From: Caenorhabditis remanei
Lineage: Eukaryota; Nematoda; Chromadorea; Rhabditida; Rhabditidae
Length of the DNA stretch: 64,000 nt
NCBI RefSeq assembly: GCF_010183535.1
Contig: NC_071333.1
Location: forward strand, 12,336,587-12,400,586
Reading direction: 5' to 3'
Below, one piece after another: positions 13,642 through 25,500 of this stretch. A program made the position numbers and the translations under genes. The notes under the pieces were generated by a model, which ran no database searches, was not told the origin of the DNA, and worked only from the letters and a program-made list of their open reading frames with translations. Every line of letters starts with the position of its first letter. Positions within the stretch are counted from its first letter, which is position 1.

Positions 13642-14713
13642 ATGTGGCGAGAACTTGATATATTTGTGATTTTCATAACTTTTAATCTTATTGACACACT
13701 CCAAGAGCCATGTTTTCTCAAATGCAAAGACAATTATGTAAGTGCCTAATTACAGTGATCCTCATATAGATTGTATAACAATGTTGCAGATGAATGGAAT
13801 GCAGTTCGACATGGGAGACTTCCATGAATGGTCAATTGATATGGTTACTCCAATGAACAGCCTTCTGAAGTAATATTTTGTCTATTTGTTATTCATTCAT
13901 TATGTTTTCTTACTTTACTTTATTGTTTTCAGATTTGGGCAAGGCAAAATGGCACTAAGATTGACTCGTGCATGTAGAAGAAACGACGAGTATCATAGTT
14001 GTCTGCTAAGGTGTCCAAACGTTCCAGCAAAAGAGATACTGATCAAAGGACAAAATGTTTGGATGATATTATGCCATGATTTCAGAAATGATACTGGTTA
14101 GAAAACTGCCGTTACCTTATCCAATATCACTAATACATAGTAATTCCAGATTTCCGAGTAAACATAGTTCCATGTTGGTCGGATTACGGTCATCAAATAT
14201 CTACTCGTTGTGAATCACTTGCTTCATTTCTACAGGCGGAAGTACTGCAGCTCCTTCAAGGTGGTCCCACTGGAATTCAAGAGTCACTGGATAGCTTGTG
14301 CAAGTAGGCATAAGACAGAAGAACGTCCCGTTTTGCATATTCTCATTTTAGAAGGGTTTATGAATACGACAAATGTTTTGTGAATGAAAATTATGACTTT
14401 TGTGGGTCTTCAGCAGCTCGATTCCTTGTCAAACTAAACCATCAAACATCACAGTGAGTTTTTTTCAATTACTTATTTTTGTGTTAGCTATGTTTGAATT
14501 GAGAACGAAAATGATTGTTTCAGTACTATTCTGGAACTCCTCGACCAGACTAACACAGTGGGAAAACTACCAAGAAGTTGCAAAGATTGGCTTAATCAAA
14601 AAGGAATGACAGGGTGGCAGAAAACAAAAACTGTTCAGCGGAAATTACGAAACTCAGCACAACTTCCATTTTTTGCGTTCTCTCTAATTGCGGTATTTTT
14701 TGTAAGAAATTGA
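13642..14713 (+). CDS. Small secreted or membrane-anchored cysteine-rich nematode protein, 261 aa
   Basis: Exons 13642-13737, 13790-13869, 13933-14096, 14150-14303, 14352-14453 and 14524-14713 join in phase to 262 codons ending in TGA. The N-terminus is hydrophobic (residues 6-20), a likely signal peptide, followed by the paired cysteines CFLKC. About ten more cysteines are spread along the chain (for example RACRR, SCLLRC, ILC, PCW, TRCES, SLCK, DKCF, DFCG, RSCKD). The C-terminal LPFFAFSLIAVFFVRN is a hydrophobic tail that could be a membrane anchor or a GPI signal. The layout resembles nematode families of secreted cysteine domains such as CPG4-like proteins, but that assignment is only a guess. 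The ATG at 13642 is the first in the exon, a few bases after a TTTCAG that may be a trans-splice acceptor. It is not recognised as a named gene. Confidence 0.75.
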
Positions 14714-17700
14714 TTTTTCTTTGCTTTCCACTTGATTGGTTTCATTCTCGAAACCCTATTCTAGAATAAGCTGTGCTTTTGAAAAAACGTGTAAACATAT
14801 ATATTTTAATACTGAATCACTGATTATGTAGTTTTTTTCTCGAGATAAATAAATACTGCAAAATGATTGAAACTGAAAATTGAATTATTACGTTATAGAT
14901 TGGAAGGATTATTCATGAATTGGCAATCTGGACAAGACATGTTTCTAGTTTTTGATTGTTCAGAAAAAGTTGTGCATTTGCTTTATTATCGGCGTTCAAA
15001 AATACGAGTACTGTATTCATTCTTCTCTAGTACGTCCTTGCTAAAATAGAGAAATTCATAGATCTGAAAAATGAAAGTTGCTAGGATCTTCTTATTCCGA
15101 TTGAATGACAGATGTCTGAAGTGCGACTTTATTGAACCTAGAAATAGAAAAAAGTTCACTGAACCAAAACACAAAAAAGTTCTTACGACTCTCAAAGTTT
15201 ACACTCAGTAAAACTTAAACTAATATTTAAAAAGGTTGCAAGAACCGTGAAATGGGGACCACTCCATCTCTCTCATAACTTCACTATGGTTCCTCATCAC
15301 AATTTCTCAAAAATGTATCATTATTTAACGTTGTAGTGAGGCGCCCCTTTTTTTTATTGATGGCAATCTAGAAAAAATTGTGAGGTTAGAAAAAACTGGA
15401 GGAAATTTTTACAGAAAGCTGTTTTTGCATCAACAAAGTGTATTCCTGCGTTCATTGTTTAAAAATGAAAGTGCCTCTTCAATGCTTTCTGAAATAAGTG
15501 TCACTAAAATTCTGCAATTTCTACATTATAATTGAACAATTGGCCAACCCTGGTAAAAATGTTGCGTTCACAAGCTTTCTAAATAGAGAATTGGAAAAAA
15601 AAACTTGTAAATCGAACCAAATTTCTAATCAGAAAATAAAAAAGTTTATTTACCCATCTCTGTTACTGTATTTAAAATATCGATTTAACTCCTAGTCCAA
15701 GTGTTTCTGAATCTGTGATATATTAAAATGTATCTTCTAATATAATCAATTAATTGACAGTGTTTTTATTGATTTATTCATTTATTTGGAATTCGATTAA
15801 AGAATTGTGTAAAAGAGAATGAAATACAGCCGAGTATAATTCAGAATAAATAAATGTAAAATAACAATGACAATGAATTTACAATAGAGGAATGTGGGAT
15901 TGTGGTAGTAAACCTTATACAGTTGAGATTTATAATTCCTAACTGGAGTACTTTGAAAGTGAAACGAACAGGTACAACAAATAGAAAAGAATTATCAATG
16001 AATGCTCTGTAATTTTAATTTTGAATTTACAATGTAGCCCGTTAAATCCAAATGAACACAAAAACTCTTGTTAATGTATGAAAAAACAGAACATCGACAA
16101 ACGAAAAGTTGTAAAAAGCATGAAAACCAATAAATAAAGATTGATTGATATACGTATCAATCAACTGATGTGATAAAATCTAATGATTTCTGAGACCACA
16201 AAATTGTAGAACCTGAGTGAAACAAGCAGAAAAGTAAATTTCAGGTTCGAGTCAGTTCAAAATTTAATTATGATTTAATATTGCTGAAAAAAATTCATGT
16301 GGAGATAAAATGTACATAAAATGGAAACCATTCAAAATTTGAAGCAATTTTTCATCGTTCTACACAGACCAAACGGTTCCAAAATAAGAAACAAAATAAA
16401 TGGCTCTGAACAAAATAAAACCTGGTAGCAAAGAATGTGGATTGGTCATTGTTCTTTTTTTTCCGAGTTTTTGTCTTTGTCCCCCGGTCAATAAATATTG
16501 TTCTGTGGTCTGTTCCTAGTTTAAAACTACTCTTGGTGTTTTTTTAACTAATGAAGTATCTAAATAAATGTTGCTGTGTAGAAATTTTGAAGTGAAATGA
16601 TTCAGGTCAAACAAGTATTTATGTTAGTTTTGTTGTTTACAAGAAGCACTGAAATTTATTGTGAGTGTTCAAATCTTCGAATTTGAGCAGCTATTCAGAA
16701 TACCAATTTCGCACACAAAAGACCTCCATCAAAGGTCTTGTTTTTTTTGGTTTGGACTGCATTCCCAAACTCTACAAGACTTGATCAATTTATTGAAACT
16801 TTGTGCTTCGTTTTTTTTTTGAATTTCTGTTCTTCCTAGTTCTCTGTTTCCATATACATTTTCTCTTCTTTGGAGTGCACAGCTTAAACTTCAATCTAAA
16901 TTTCCCACAATCGGAAAGACCTCATTTCAACTTGGTCATCATTATTCCGGATGAAATAAAATAGCGGAAATTGAAATCAAGACCACTCGGATCTTTTGAA
17001 TAATTCGTTTTTTTTTTGTCTTTCATCGCATGGCATAATTGCGAACTTACTTTCCATTGTTTCATCCCATTTCTTCTCTCATGAACCTAATGCATTTGTC
17101 CGAAGTTTCTCCGCATGTGCCGCAGATGTTGCACTTTTTGTCGGCGGATTGCCAAAACACACGTTTCTCCTCAATCGGGGATAAATGCACTCAATTTGCT
17201 TAAGCCTTCCAATGTTTGAAAAGAAGATTCGACTCAAACTTTGAAACAAAACACACTTTTTTTTGAGTTACTGATAACAGATGAACTTCCCAGTTTAACA
17301 CGAAAAACTAACTCAGCTAATAATCTCAATCTGTTTTTCGTTCTTTTAACATCTTATCCAAATATTCTCCCTTTTTCTCTGGAACTACCAACTGACATCA
17401 GTCGATAACCGACAGCAGTTATCTATCACATCCGCTCACATCTTCTCTCAAATTTGTTATTTGTAATACCAACGAATCCAAGGAAAAAGATTTTCTGAAG
17501 ACTATAAAGTATCTGTCCATTTTGAGACTTGTTTGCATGTCTGATTCTACGAACACGAAATTTCATTCATTGTTTTGGAATATATGATACCAGTTTTCAT
17601 GTTTTCCTTCGAATGTAGTAAGAATAACCAACTTCTAGAAGCCATTGAAACCCCTCCTAAGATGTGAATTTACTATTCAAAAATAACACTTTTGAATCAG

Positions 17701-18717
17701 ACTCCTACTTACCAAAAAAAAAAGATTATCCTTATCAATTTGTTAGTTTCTTGTCTGGATGGCACTTATGAATCACATCTAACAAATCCCCCCTTTTTAA
17801 AGCTTAGATGGACGAGGAGTCCCTGATATTGCTTATCAACAAAACTCGTGAGAAGAAAAGTGGAAAAGCCTTTTCGCATCTCTATTATCAATCTCTATTA
17901 TCATACGATCAGAGGAAATAAGCCATTTCCTCAGGAATAGAAATCCTAAAATCCATTTTTGGCATTTGTAGTTTTTGATGACGTTTGAGGTGTGCGTGAG
18001 TTGAAGAGTTGAAATTTGAGAAACAATTGGTCAATCGGTCGAACGTACATGACGAAAGTTTTTTGGTTTTTTATTCTTTTCTCTCTTGTTGTGTTGCAAA
18101 ATTTTGTGTTCTTAGTCTTTTTTTCTGGTTACACTTTTTCCGAAGAATCCCTTAACTAATCTCAGATTGTCATGCAATTTTTCAAAACTTGCATTAGAAA
18201 ACAGCCATTTTCATTTGTATTTTCTGAAATAATCAAGAACTATTCAATATCGGCTATAAAAGTGGCATCTCTCATGAAGGTAGGCAATTTTTTGAATATA
18301 ACACTTCCGAATGAAGTTAACGAGTGCTTGTGAAGCGATGTGAGAGGATTAATATTGCTGAGAATCGATAGCCGCATGTCGATTTGAGAGCATCCTGCCC
18401 CCGCTTCGGAAATGCCATACCTCTTCACACCTTTCCCCGTTTTTCTCTTCTCGATAAAACATGCAACTAGAATTTTATTATATGTTACTAGGACTAACTG
18501 GTTGTTCAATTTATTCGACATAAAATCAAATTTCAAGAGCATGAAGAACTCCAACCGAGGTATTGGGACTAAACTGGACCAAAAACACACCCTCATTCCT
18601 TTTCTTCCTCTCCTCCTCTTTTTTGTCTTCCTTTCTTCATTTTCCTATTTTTCTTTCCTCTTCCCATACGCTACTTTTTCCGTGGCCTTCTGAAAAAAAA
18701 CGAATTGAAATCCCAGA
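14714..18717. other. Intergenic region upstream of the first mec-2 exon
   Basis: About 4 kb of AT-rich DNA. It contains the 3' UTR of the cysteine-rich gene at its left edge and the promoter of the most distal mec-2 start at its right edge. No ORF with splice support, tRNA or repeat array was found. Confidence 0.6.
14848..14853 (+). terminator. Poly(A) signal AATAAA of the cysteine-rich gene
   Basis: Canonical AATAAA lies 135 bases after the stop at 14713, the usual distance for a worm 3' UTR. Confidence 0.5.
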
Positions 18718-19514
18718 ATGACTTCACCACCGAGCTCACCGTCTCATTTGCATGTCCGAAAGTTGAGCACCACGAATGAGGATGAGGCGAAAACGACTTC
18801 GGCTTGCCCCCGAAAACCGGGTAGAAAGGTATTGTTGAATGCTTGAATTGAGTCATGAATGTGTTTGAATGAAGTGATTGCTGTTGAGTTGCGTATTTCA
18901 CTTATTTTGTTAATGATATACAAACGTATATGACGTACCACATATTCCAGTCGTATTGTTCCCGCATCATATTCTTTTATATACCGATAATCCTTTTTGC
19001 GGTCTTCGTTGATATCCGCCGGGTTCTGACATTCTGCACTTATGGATGAAGACAGAGATTTGTTCATAAACATGCTTCATTCGATTATCATATTCAAATC
19101 CCCGTCTGTGACTGAAACTGAACGCCTGGCAAACATTCGAAAATTTTGAAATGATAGTTTTGAAATTCAGTAAAAGTGTGAAACGATGAAGAAGGAGTAT
19201 TCCAAAAATTTTTGATTTTTAACAAGAATATGTAAATCATAATGTTCATTCGATGTATCCACATCACTTTATCCACTTTTTTTCCGTATTCAACTTATAT
19301 TTTGTATCACATTTATATCAATGAACTCATCCTTCTTTTTGTACAGCTCGTGGCACTATCCGGAGAAGAAGATATCATGAGCGGAGGACCACCACCAGTT
19401 CAACAACCAAAGAGATTCCGTAACGGGCATGCTTCGTTCCGTCTTCGGATGCTCCAGGAGCAACATGGTCCTGCTAGTGGAACTACCACACAATCTGGAT
19501 CTGGATTTGAGCCG
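18718..19514 (+). CDS. mec-2: mec-2 alternative N-terminus A, two exons
   Basis: Exon 18718-18828 (37 codons, [20 protein letters not shown]...) joins exon 19347-19514 (56 codons) in phase 0. The second exon contains [11 protein letters not shown] and ends with GFEP just before GTGAGC. It would splice to the shared exon at 21753. The second exon also has an internal ATG at 19377 ([14 protein letters not shown]) that could be a start of its own. Support is coding-like sequence, good splice borders and similarity to the 21294-21486 cassette. Use of the distal promoter is inferred. Confidence 0.75.
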
Positions 19515-22500
19515 GTGAGCTATGTCAACAAGTTATAATGTCTTACTGGAAACACTTATCAGTATATTATGAAACATTTCAATTTGATATTTTTTGTATT
19601 CATTTATTATTTCGTTTTGAATTATTTCTTCGAAGTTTTGTATATTATATTATTTGTTTCCTGATTATGTTATTTCTCACTGACCATTACTACAATTGTA
19701 TCGCACTTGTTCACACATTAATTTGTGTTTTCGACCACATTATATTGTCGATGTAGGGTCTCGAGTCCGTAGAATTTCAAAAATTCTATTCTTGTCTCTT
19801 CATTAACGAGTACAAACACTCCGTTTAGCCGTGTTCAATAAGAAGCCTTCTTTTGTATCGTCTTCTTTATTTTTCACTACATTTTGTCTTCTTTCCACCT
19901 AAACCACATACGTATTCAACTAGACATATGTTATTGTAGATACAAAATTTTGTGCTTTTCAGGAATAGAAAAATCAATGTTCTGAATGAAGACGTCGACG
20001 CGAGTAGAAGATGAAAGTAGAAGAATTATGATCCTTATCACGCGTTGACTGACGGATTAACACTTTTCTTCTCTGCCAATACGAATGGAAAGAGTGCGGC
20101 AAGTGTGTGCTTGTATCAAATCAGGATTATCACCCAAGAATCCAAAAGAATAGAAGAGCGAGAGAGAGAGAGAGATAAAATTGTGAGCATTAGCAGACAT
20201 GGATGTCGTTTTCTATCCCGACCGATAATCTTTGGCATGTGCTTCATAGTTCATCGTCGGTGTCTTTCACGTTGTATCCCTCATTCACGAAGTTTCTCGC
20301 AAGAAATAGTCCAACTTTTCCGGTTCCGCTGATTCTGCAAACTTGATATCAAAAAGGTCAAACTTTTCCATTTCAACTATTCAAAAATGGAAAATGCCCG
20401 CCGGATGACCAAATAATTTCCGATATATTTCATTATAAAGTAGTTGAGACGAGACAAATCCTTTCCATATCAATTTCCAGAACCCTCCATGACCAGCAAA
20501 CTAATCCCTTTGTAGTTTCGCAGCGCTTGCTCGTTTCCTATTTTTGCGGATATCACCCGACCGCCTTTTTAAATTAAGTCCGTATTGTTTGCGATCATAT
20601 TGCACTACCCGTTTGTAATCCGACTAAATCCAGAGAAGAAGGGGCCTATTCGAAATCTTCCTCTTTTCCATATTTTTTTCATCGCCATCAAGATATTGCT
20701 TTATTTCACTAGTCTTCGCATCTTCTTATTTTAATTTTTCTCTAGACACCTTCTTGTATAAAACAATGTCGTGGACTGCGGCAGGAGACGGATCATCTTG
20801 GGTTTCTTCAAAAGTAAAGGATAAGGTGGGAATGAATAGAAATTGATTTCTTCAGAATTTACGATAGAGATGCTAGTTTTAGGCGGAAAAGCATAAGCTC
20901 AAACCTCAATCTGTGCCCACATCACCTGCAGCATCCGGACGAGGAGAATCGTCGTTATCTCCACTTGATTCGGCACTACAAGGGTTGGTGGCATATCATG
21001 TGGCACTGCTTTTCGAGAATATTCTTTGGGAGCGAAGCCTCAAAACATTTTTAAGCCCGATTTTGGAATTAGTCTCTAGCAACTGATCATAGTTTCATAG
21101 TTTCAATTTTCTAATTGAAACAAAACTTTACTATTTTAGATTGAAGATGAAAAAACCATCAGTATCAAAAAGTTCATCTCCTCCTGGAACTCCATCAAAA
21201 GATCATCGTGATTCTTTTAGAGATTCCTTTAAGAAATCATTATTTCGGTAAGATTCAATCTATAATTTTAATTTCCGATTTTCAACCCATCAGCTCGTTC
21301 AGTACAAGTTCGGATAAAAGGAAGCCAACAACTTCAGCAGCGGGAGATATTGAGCAAGGACATGGAAGTCATCATGGACATGGAGAACATGCTGAGAATC
21401 CAGCTATCAGAGCAGTTCGACAGTTCAAATCCGCGCATGAATCCTTCCGCCTCCGCATGTTCCAGGAGCAACATGGATTTGAGCCGGTAGTATGTGCCTG
21501 ATGTGGACTATCCTGTCTAGGCAAACTTCTTTACTAATAAATAGGAAAACAACAATTTCTCTCTTTCTTAAGCTAACACAATCACATTTCCAAAGTACAG
21601 TCATGTTGTGAATCACTTATACAAATGCTACCAATCGATAACCATCCATTTTTTCATAAATCATTTTTTCTTGAAATTTCACAACAACAAAAAATAATTT
21701 CCAGAGAAACTAACAAATTCGTTTTGAACTCCTCTAACTTTCCATTTTTCAGGTCTTCATGACCAAGAAACGGACAAGAGACAACAAATCCGTCATGAGT
21801 GAGTTCAAAGGTGGAGATCTCAATAAGTACACCGCTAAGACTTATGCCATTCAAAATGGAAACGAAGTATTTGGAGGTTAGTTGTGAATTAGGGTGACAG
21901 GGGTACAAAGAAAATACACAGTGACCAGAAAAGTAGGCAGATAAAGAATGGTGGTACTCAAAAATTTAAAAATTGGATACGTGCAAAAAATAATAGGTTT
22001 TATGGCCCATTAAACTTATTCACTGTTCTCAATAAACTCAGGAAATAGAATACCACCCACAAAAAAACTTGATGTTCTGCACTTTTGTGTTTTCAGTTCT
22101 TCAATACATTTAAAAAATACAATTTTCACGATCCCTGTGGAAAATACAATGCAAAAAAACATTTCAGAATGATATTTTTTAGTTTTTTCCGTTTTTTTTT
22201 CTTCTTGATTTCTCATTTCACATTGAAAAATCTGTTTTTTTTTGTTATTTCATTATTATCACGTCATTGGACAATAGATGGACACCACCGCCACCCGCTT
22301 CGTTTTCTTCCATCCGTGTGTGTCTACAATGAATTATTTAAAAAGGACCAATCAGATTTATATATCTCATGTAGATTTTTATTTAGGATGTATAGGACAA
22401 ATGAAAAATATTAAGAAATCGGATAGTCTCTGAACGGAAATGTAGCCTTCCGCAGGACTTCTAAGGTCTTCTTGTTTGCATTTGCTCCTACTTTTATTGA

Positions 22501-25500
22501 ATTAATTCATGTTTTCTTCAATTCACTCTCAAATCTGTTTCAAAGAGTTTAACTTCAGTGTTTTTTAAGAAAATCTTGCACTCTCTCCCAATAGTCTAGC
22601 CATCCGAACATTTTTCCCTTTTCCCATGTATGTAATACATTGATGGATATGCCAACCAGAAATGACAACTTCGTGTCAAAAGTCGGAAAAATATTCCATT
22701 CCGTTTTCTGGTCGAATCACCCACAGAAAAAAAAACCGAAAAATTTGTAGCAATTTGTTGCCATTCTGATTTGGTTCGGGGTCAAAAAGTGTGAGAAGAC
22801 TGACAAAAACGACAGAAACGACCCCTGCCGATGATTGAATTTGTGTGCTTGTGTCTGTGTGTGAAGAGCAGTTGAAACTGAATCACCACACCGAGAAATG
22901 TTGGAGGGTAAAGGGGTCACACATCCCGAAAATGTTTCCATTTCCATGTTATGGATTGACTTTTCTTCTGCTTGCCCAGCTTCTTCTAGTTTTTTCTCAC
23001 CCCCTTCTTGAGAATATTCCTATTCTGACTCGCATTTGTACCTTGTTATTGGTTTGGTGTTCCTATGTTCTAGGACTCGGTTGCGAGCCGTCAGTCAGCA
23101 GTCGGCAGTCATCAACTGAACAACCACTCTGACAAATCTCAAATCACATTTTCATAATGATCCACAAAAGCTTTCGGTGCTGGTTGTGGTGACAGAAACA
23201 CTCGGAGCGTTCTTCCCAGTTTTTTTCATTCGGATTTGGGTGACCACCACCTACTTACCTTGTGGGCTGAGAAAATGGCAGGAAATAGATAAGTGAGCAC
23301 CAATGACCATAGAGACTCATTCTGTGCGAAGGTGTATGTGTACTTCGTGTTAGGGCTTAATGGAGTTCCTAGATTGGAATTTGCTTAAATTTCTAATTTA
23401 TATGAGCGCCAGTCTTAGGAGTCAAACGTTTTAAAGATATTTTGAGTACTATAATTATTTCATTTCTTCATCTATAACAAGTTATTATCAGACTGAATAC
23501 TTTTATTGTTTTGAATTTTGGTTTACTCCTGACAATCATTTATTTTTCTCAACATTACTTTTACAAGTAGCTATATTTGCCTCGCTTGATTTTGCCAGGA
23601 GTGTTCAAAGAATCTCGGATAGTAGTTTACAGTCTAATGAGAGTGGTCTAATAAGAACAAAACGTGGACCTTTTCTAAATGACCAACACTAAAAGAGTTA
23701 CCCAGAGTAAGCAAAAGCAAAATGTTTAGGATTCTCACTAGAACATGAATAACCGAGTGTTCCCTCCACTTTGGACTGCCGAAGCGTGAAAGATTTGATC
23801 GTTGTCTCAGCCTATCCTCTCTCACTCATCCTTCAACCCATTCTGTCCTTTTTGAGTATTTTCCCGTGTTTTTTTGAAGCAACGAGTTGTCAAGTTTGTC
23901 CAGTGTTTTTTCTTCGCTGCTTGGCTTATATAGTGTTACACCGTTAATTTCGAGGATGCTTCTTCTTTCTGTCTACTTTTCTACTTTGCTTTCTACATTA
24001 CCAGACAAAGCATAACCAAATTAAGTGAGTGTACAGATTTGATTACTTTCTTTTTCCTTTTCCACCACCAAGCTTTATTCTACAAACCAAACACAAATCC
24101 ACTTCATTCTTCCTCTGCCCGGTCCACACCACTCCTCAACTCGCGATTTGTTCCCGCTAGTCAGTGGGCATCATGGAACTTGCTGATTCGTGTCTACTTA
24201 CTCATAATCTTTGTTTCTTCTTCCCGTTTCCTTTTTTCAAACTGAGCCCCCGTTTTTAACAACAATGCGCTCCTTTTTTCCTGATATGAGAGAGGATTTA
24301 GAGTGTTGAGCGCCACCCAACATGAAAAACAGATGTTCCGTTTCGGCATTTACTCAGAATCCATTGCGGAGCAGTTATACTTTAGGAATTTTGAGTTCTA
24401 GTTGTGTTTCAGCTCTGAACAGTCATTTATGTACTGTCATCGGCATAGTTTTGTATTTTTGTTCTGAAAATTGTGTGTCTGCGCAATTGAGATGAAGAGA
24501 AAGTTCCCGCAATACTTTTGGACTTAACTTGAAATAGTTCCACTAACTTTTCAAAAACTTTGAGTTCCAATTCAAAACTCTGGTTCTCGAATAACCCAAG
24601 CAAACCTAATAAACTCGTCTACTCGAAAATGCTCTTTTTGTTTTCATCGCTCCTTTCTTGAACCTTGTTTTGTAGTTTCCAATTTCGTTTCCGTTGCGAC
24701 TAGTCTCCCAATAGCTATCTATTCTAAAATTACACATTCATCACAGATTTCAAATTTCTTGGTGACAAGATGCTTCCTATTTTTTCGATCTACCACCGAA
24801 AAGTGCAATCTGCTCATAAATATGTAAATTTCTTCATTTCCGGTGGAAGGAGACGAAGAAAAAAGCAGATGGAATTCAGTGAGCAATAAGAGAGACAAAA
24901 ATGAGAGATAGAGAGGGTGTGTTGAACTGTGATTCTCTGATGTACATATGTTTCGCGTGTTCTGGAAAACGAGACGACACCAACACATGTGTTTCAAGAC
25001 TCATCAAGTCTTTTCAAAATGTGCTGATTTATGTCGAATTAATTTGTTTTGTTTCTGTTCCGGTGCAATTGATTTGTGAGGAGTCTCTCTTGTTTTGCAT
25101 TTTTTTCCCCCATTTTTCATTCTTCTTCTGGTTACAAAAACAGACTCTAACCAGTTCAGTATATTTTCTTTGAACAATTCTCCACTTATCGTAGTTTTTT
25201 TCGGAAAACTAGTAAAAGAATCCCAGAAGCTCATGACTTATTCAATCACAACCCTTTTTCTAGTGTCGAGAGGGAAACCAAAGAAAAATGATAAGCATCA
25301 GTTCTGAATTCCCACCAAATATCCCCTCTGATGATTTAAAAGTGCGGAGCAATTTGTCTCCTCTGAGAACACCTTCAGAGATACTTCATTTGAAATAATT
25401 AATGTCGGAAAAGATCAGATTTCCGGATAGCGTCTTCGGAGGCGGTAGATCTATCGGAGCGCGTATGTGTGTATGGGTGTAAAGTAGGGAAGACTTCACC

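Noticed and set aside
16235..16260. Second tRNA-like GGTTCGAGTC motif
   Set aside because: No cloverleaf partner sequences upstream; isolated match.
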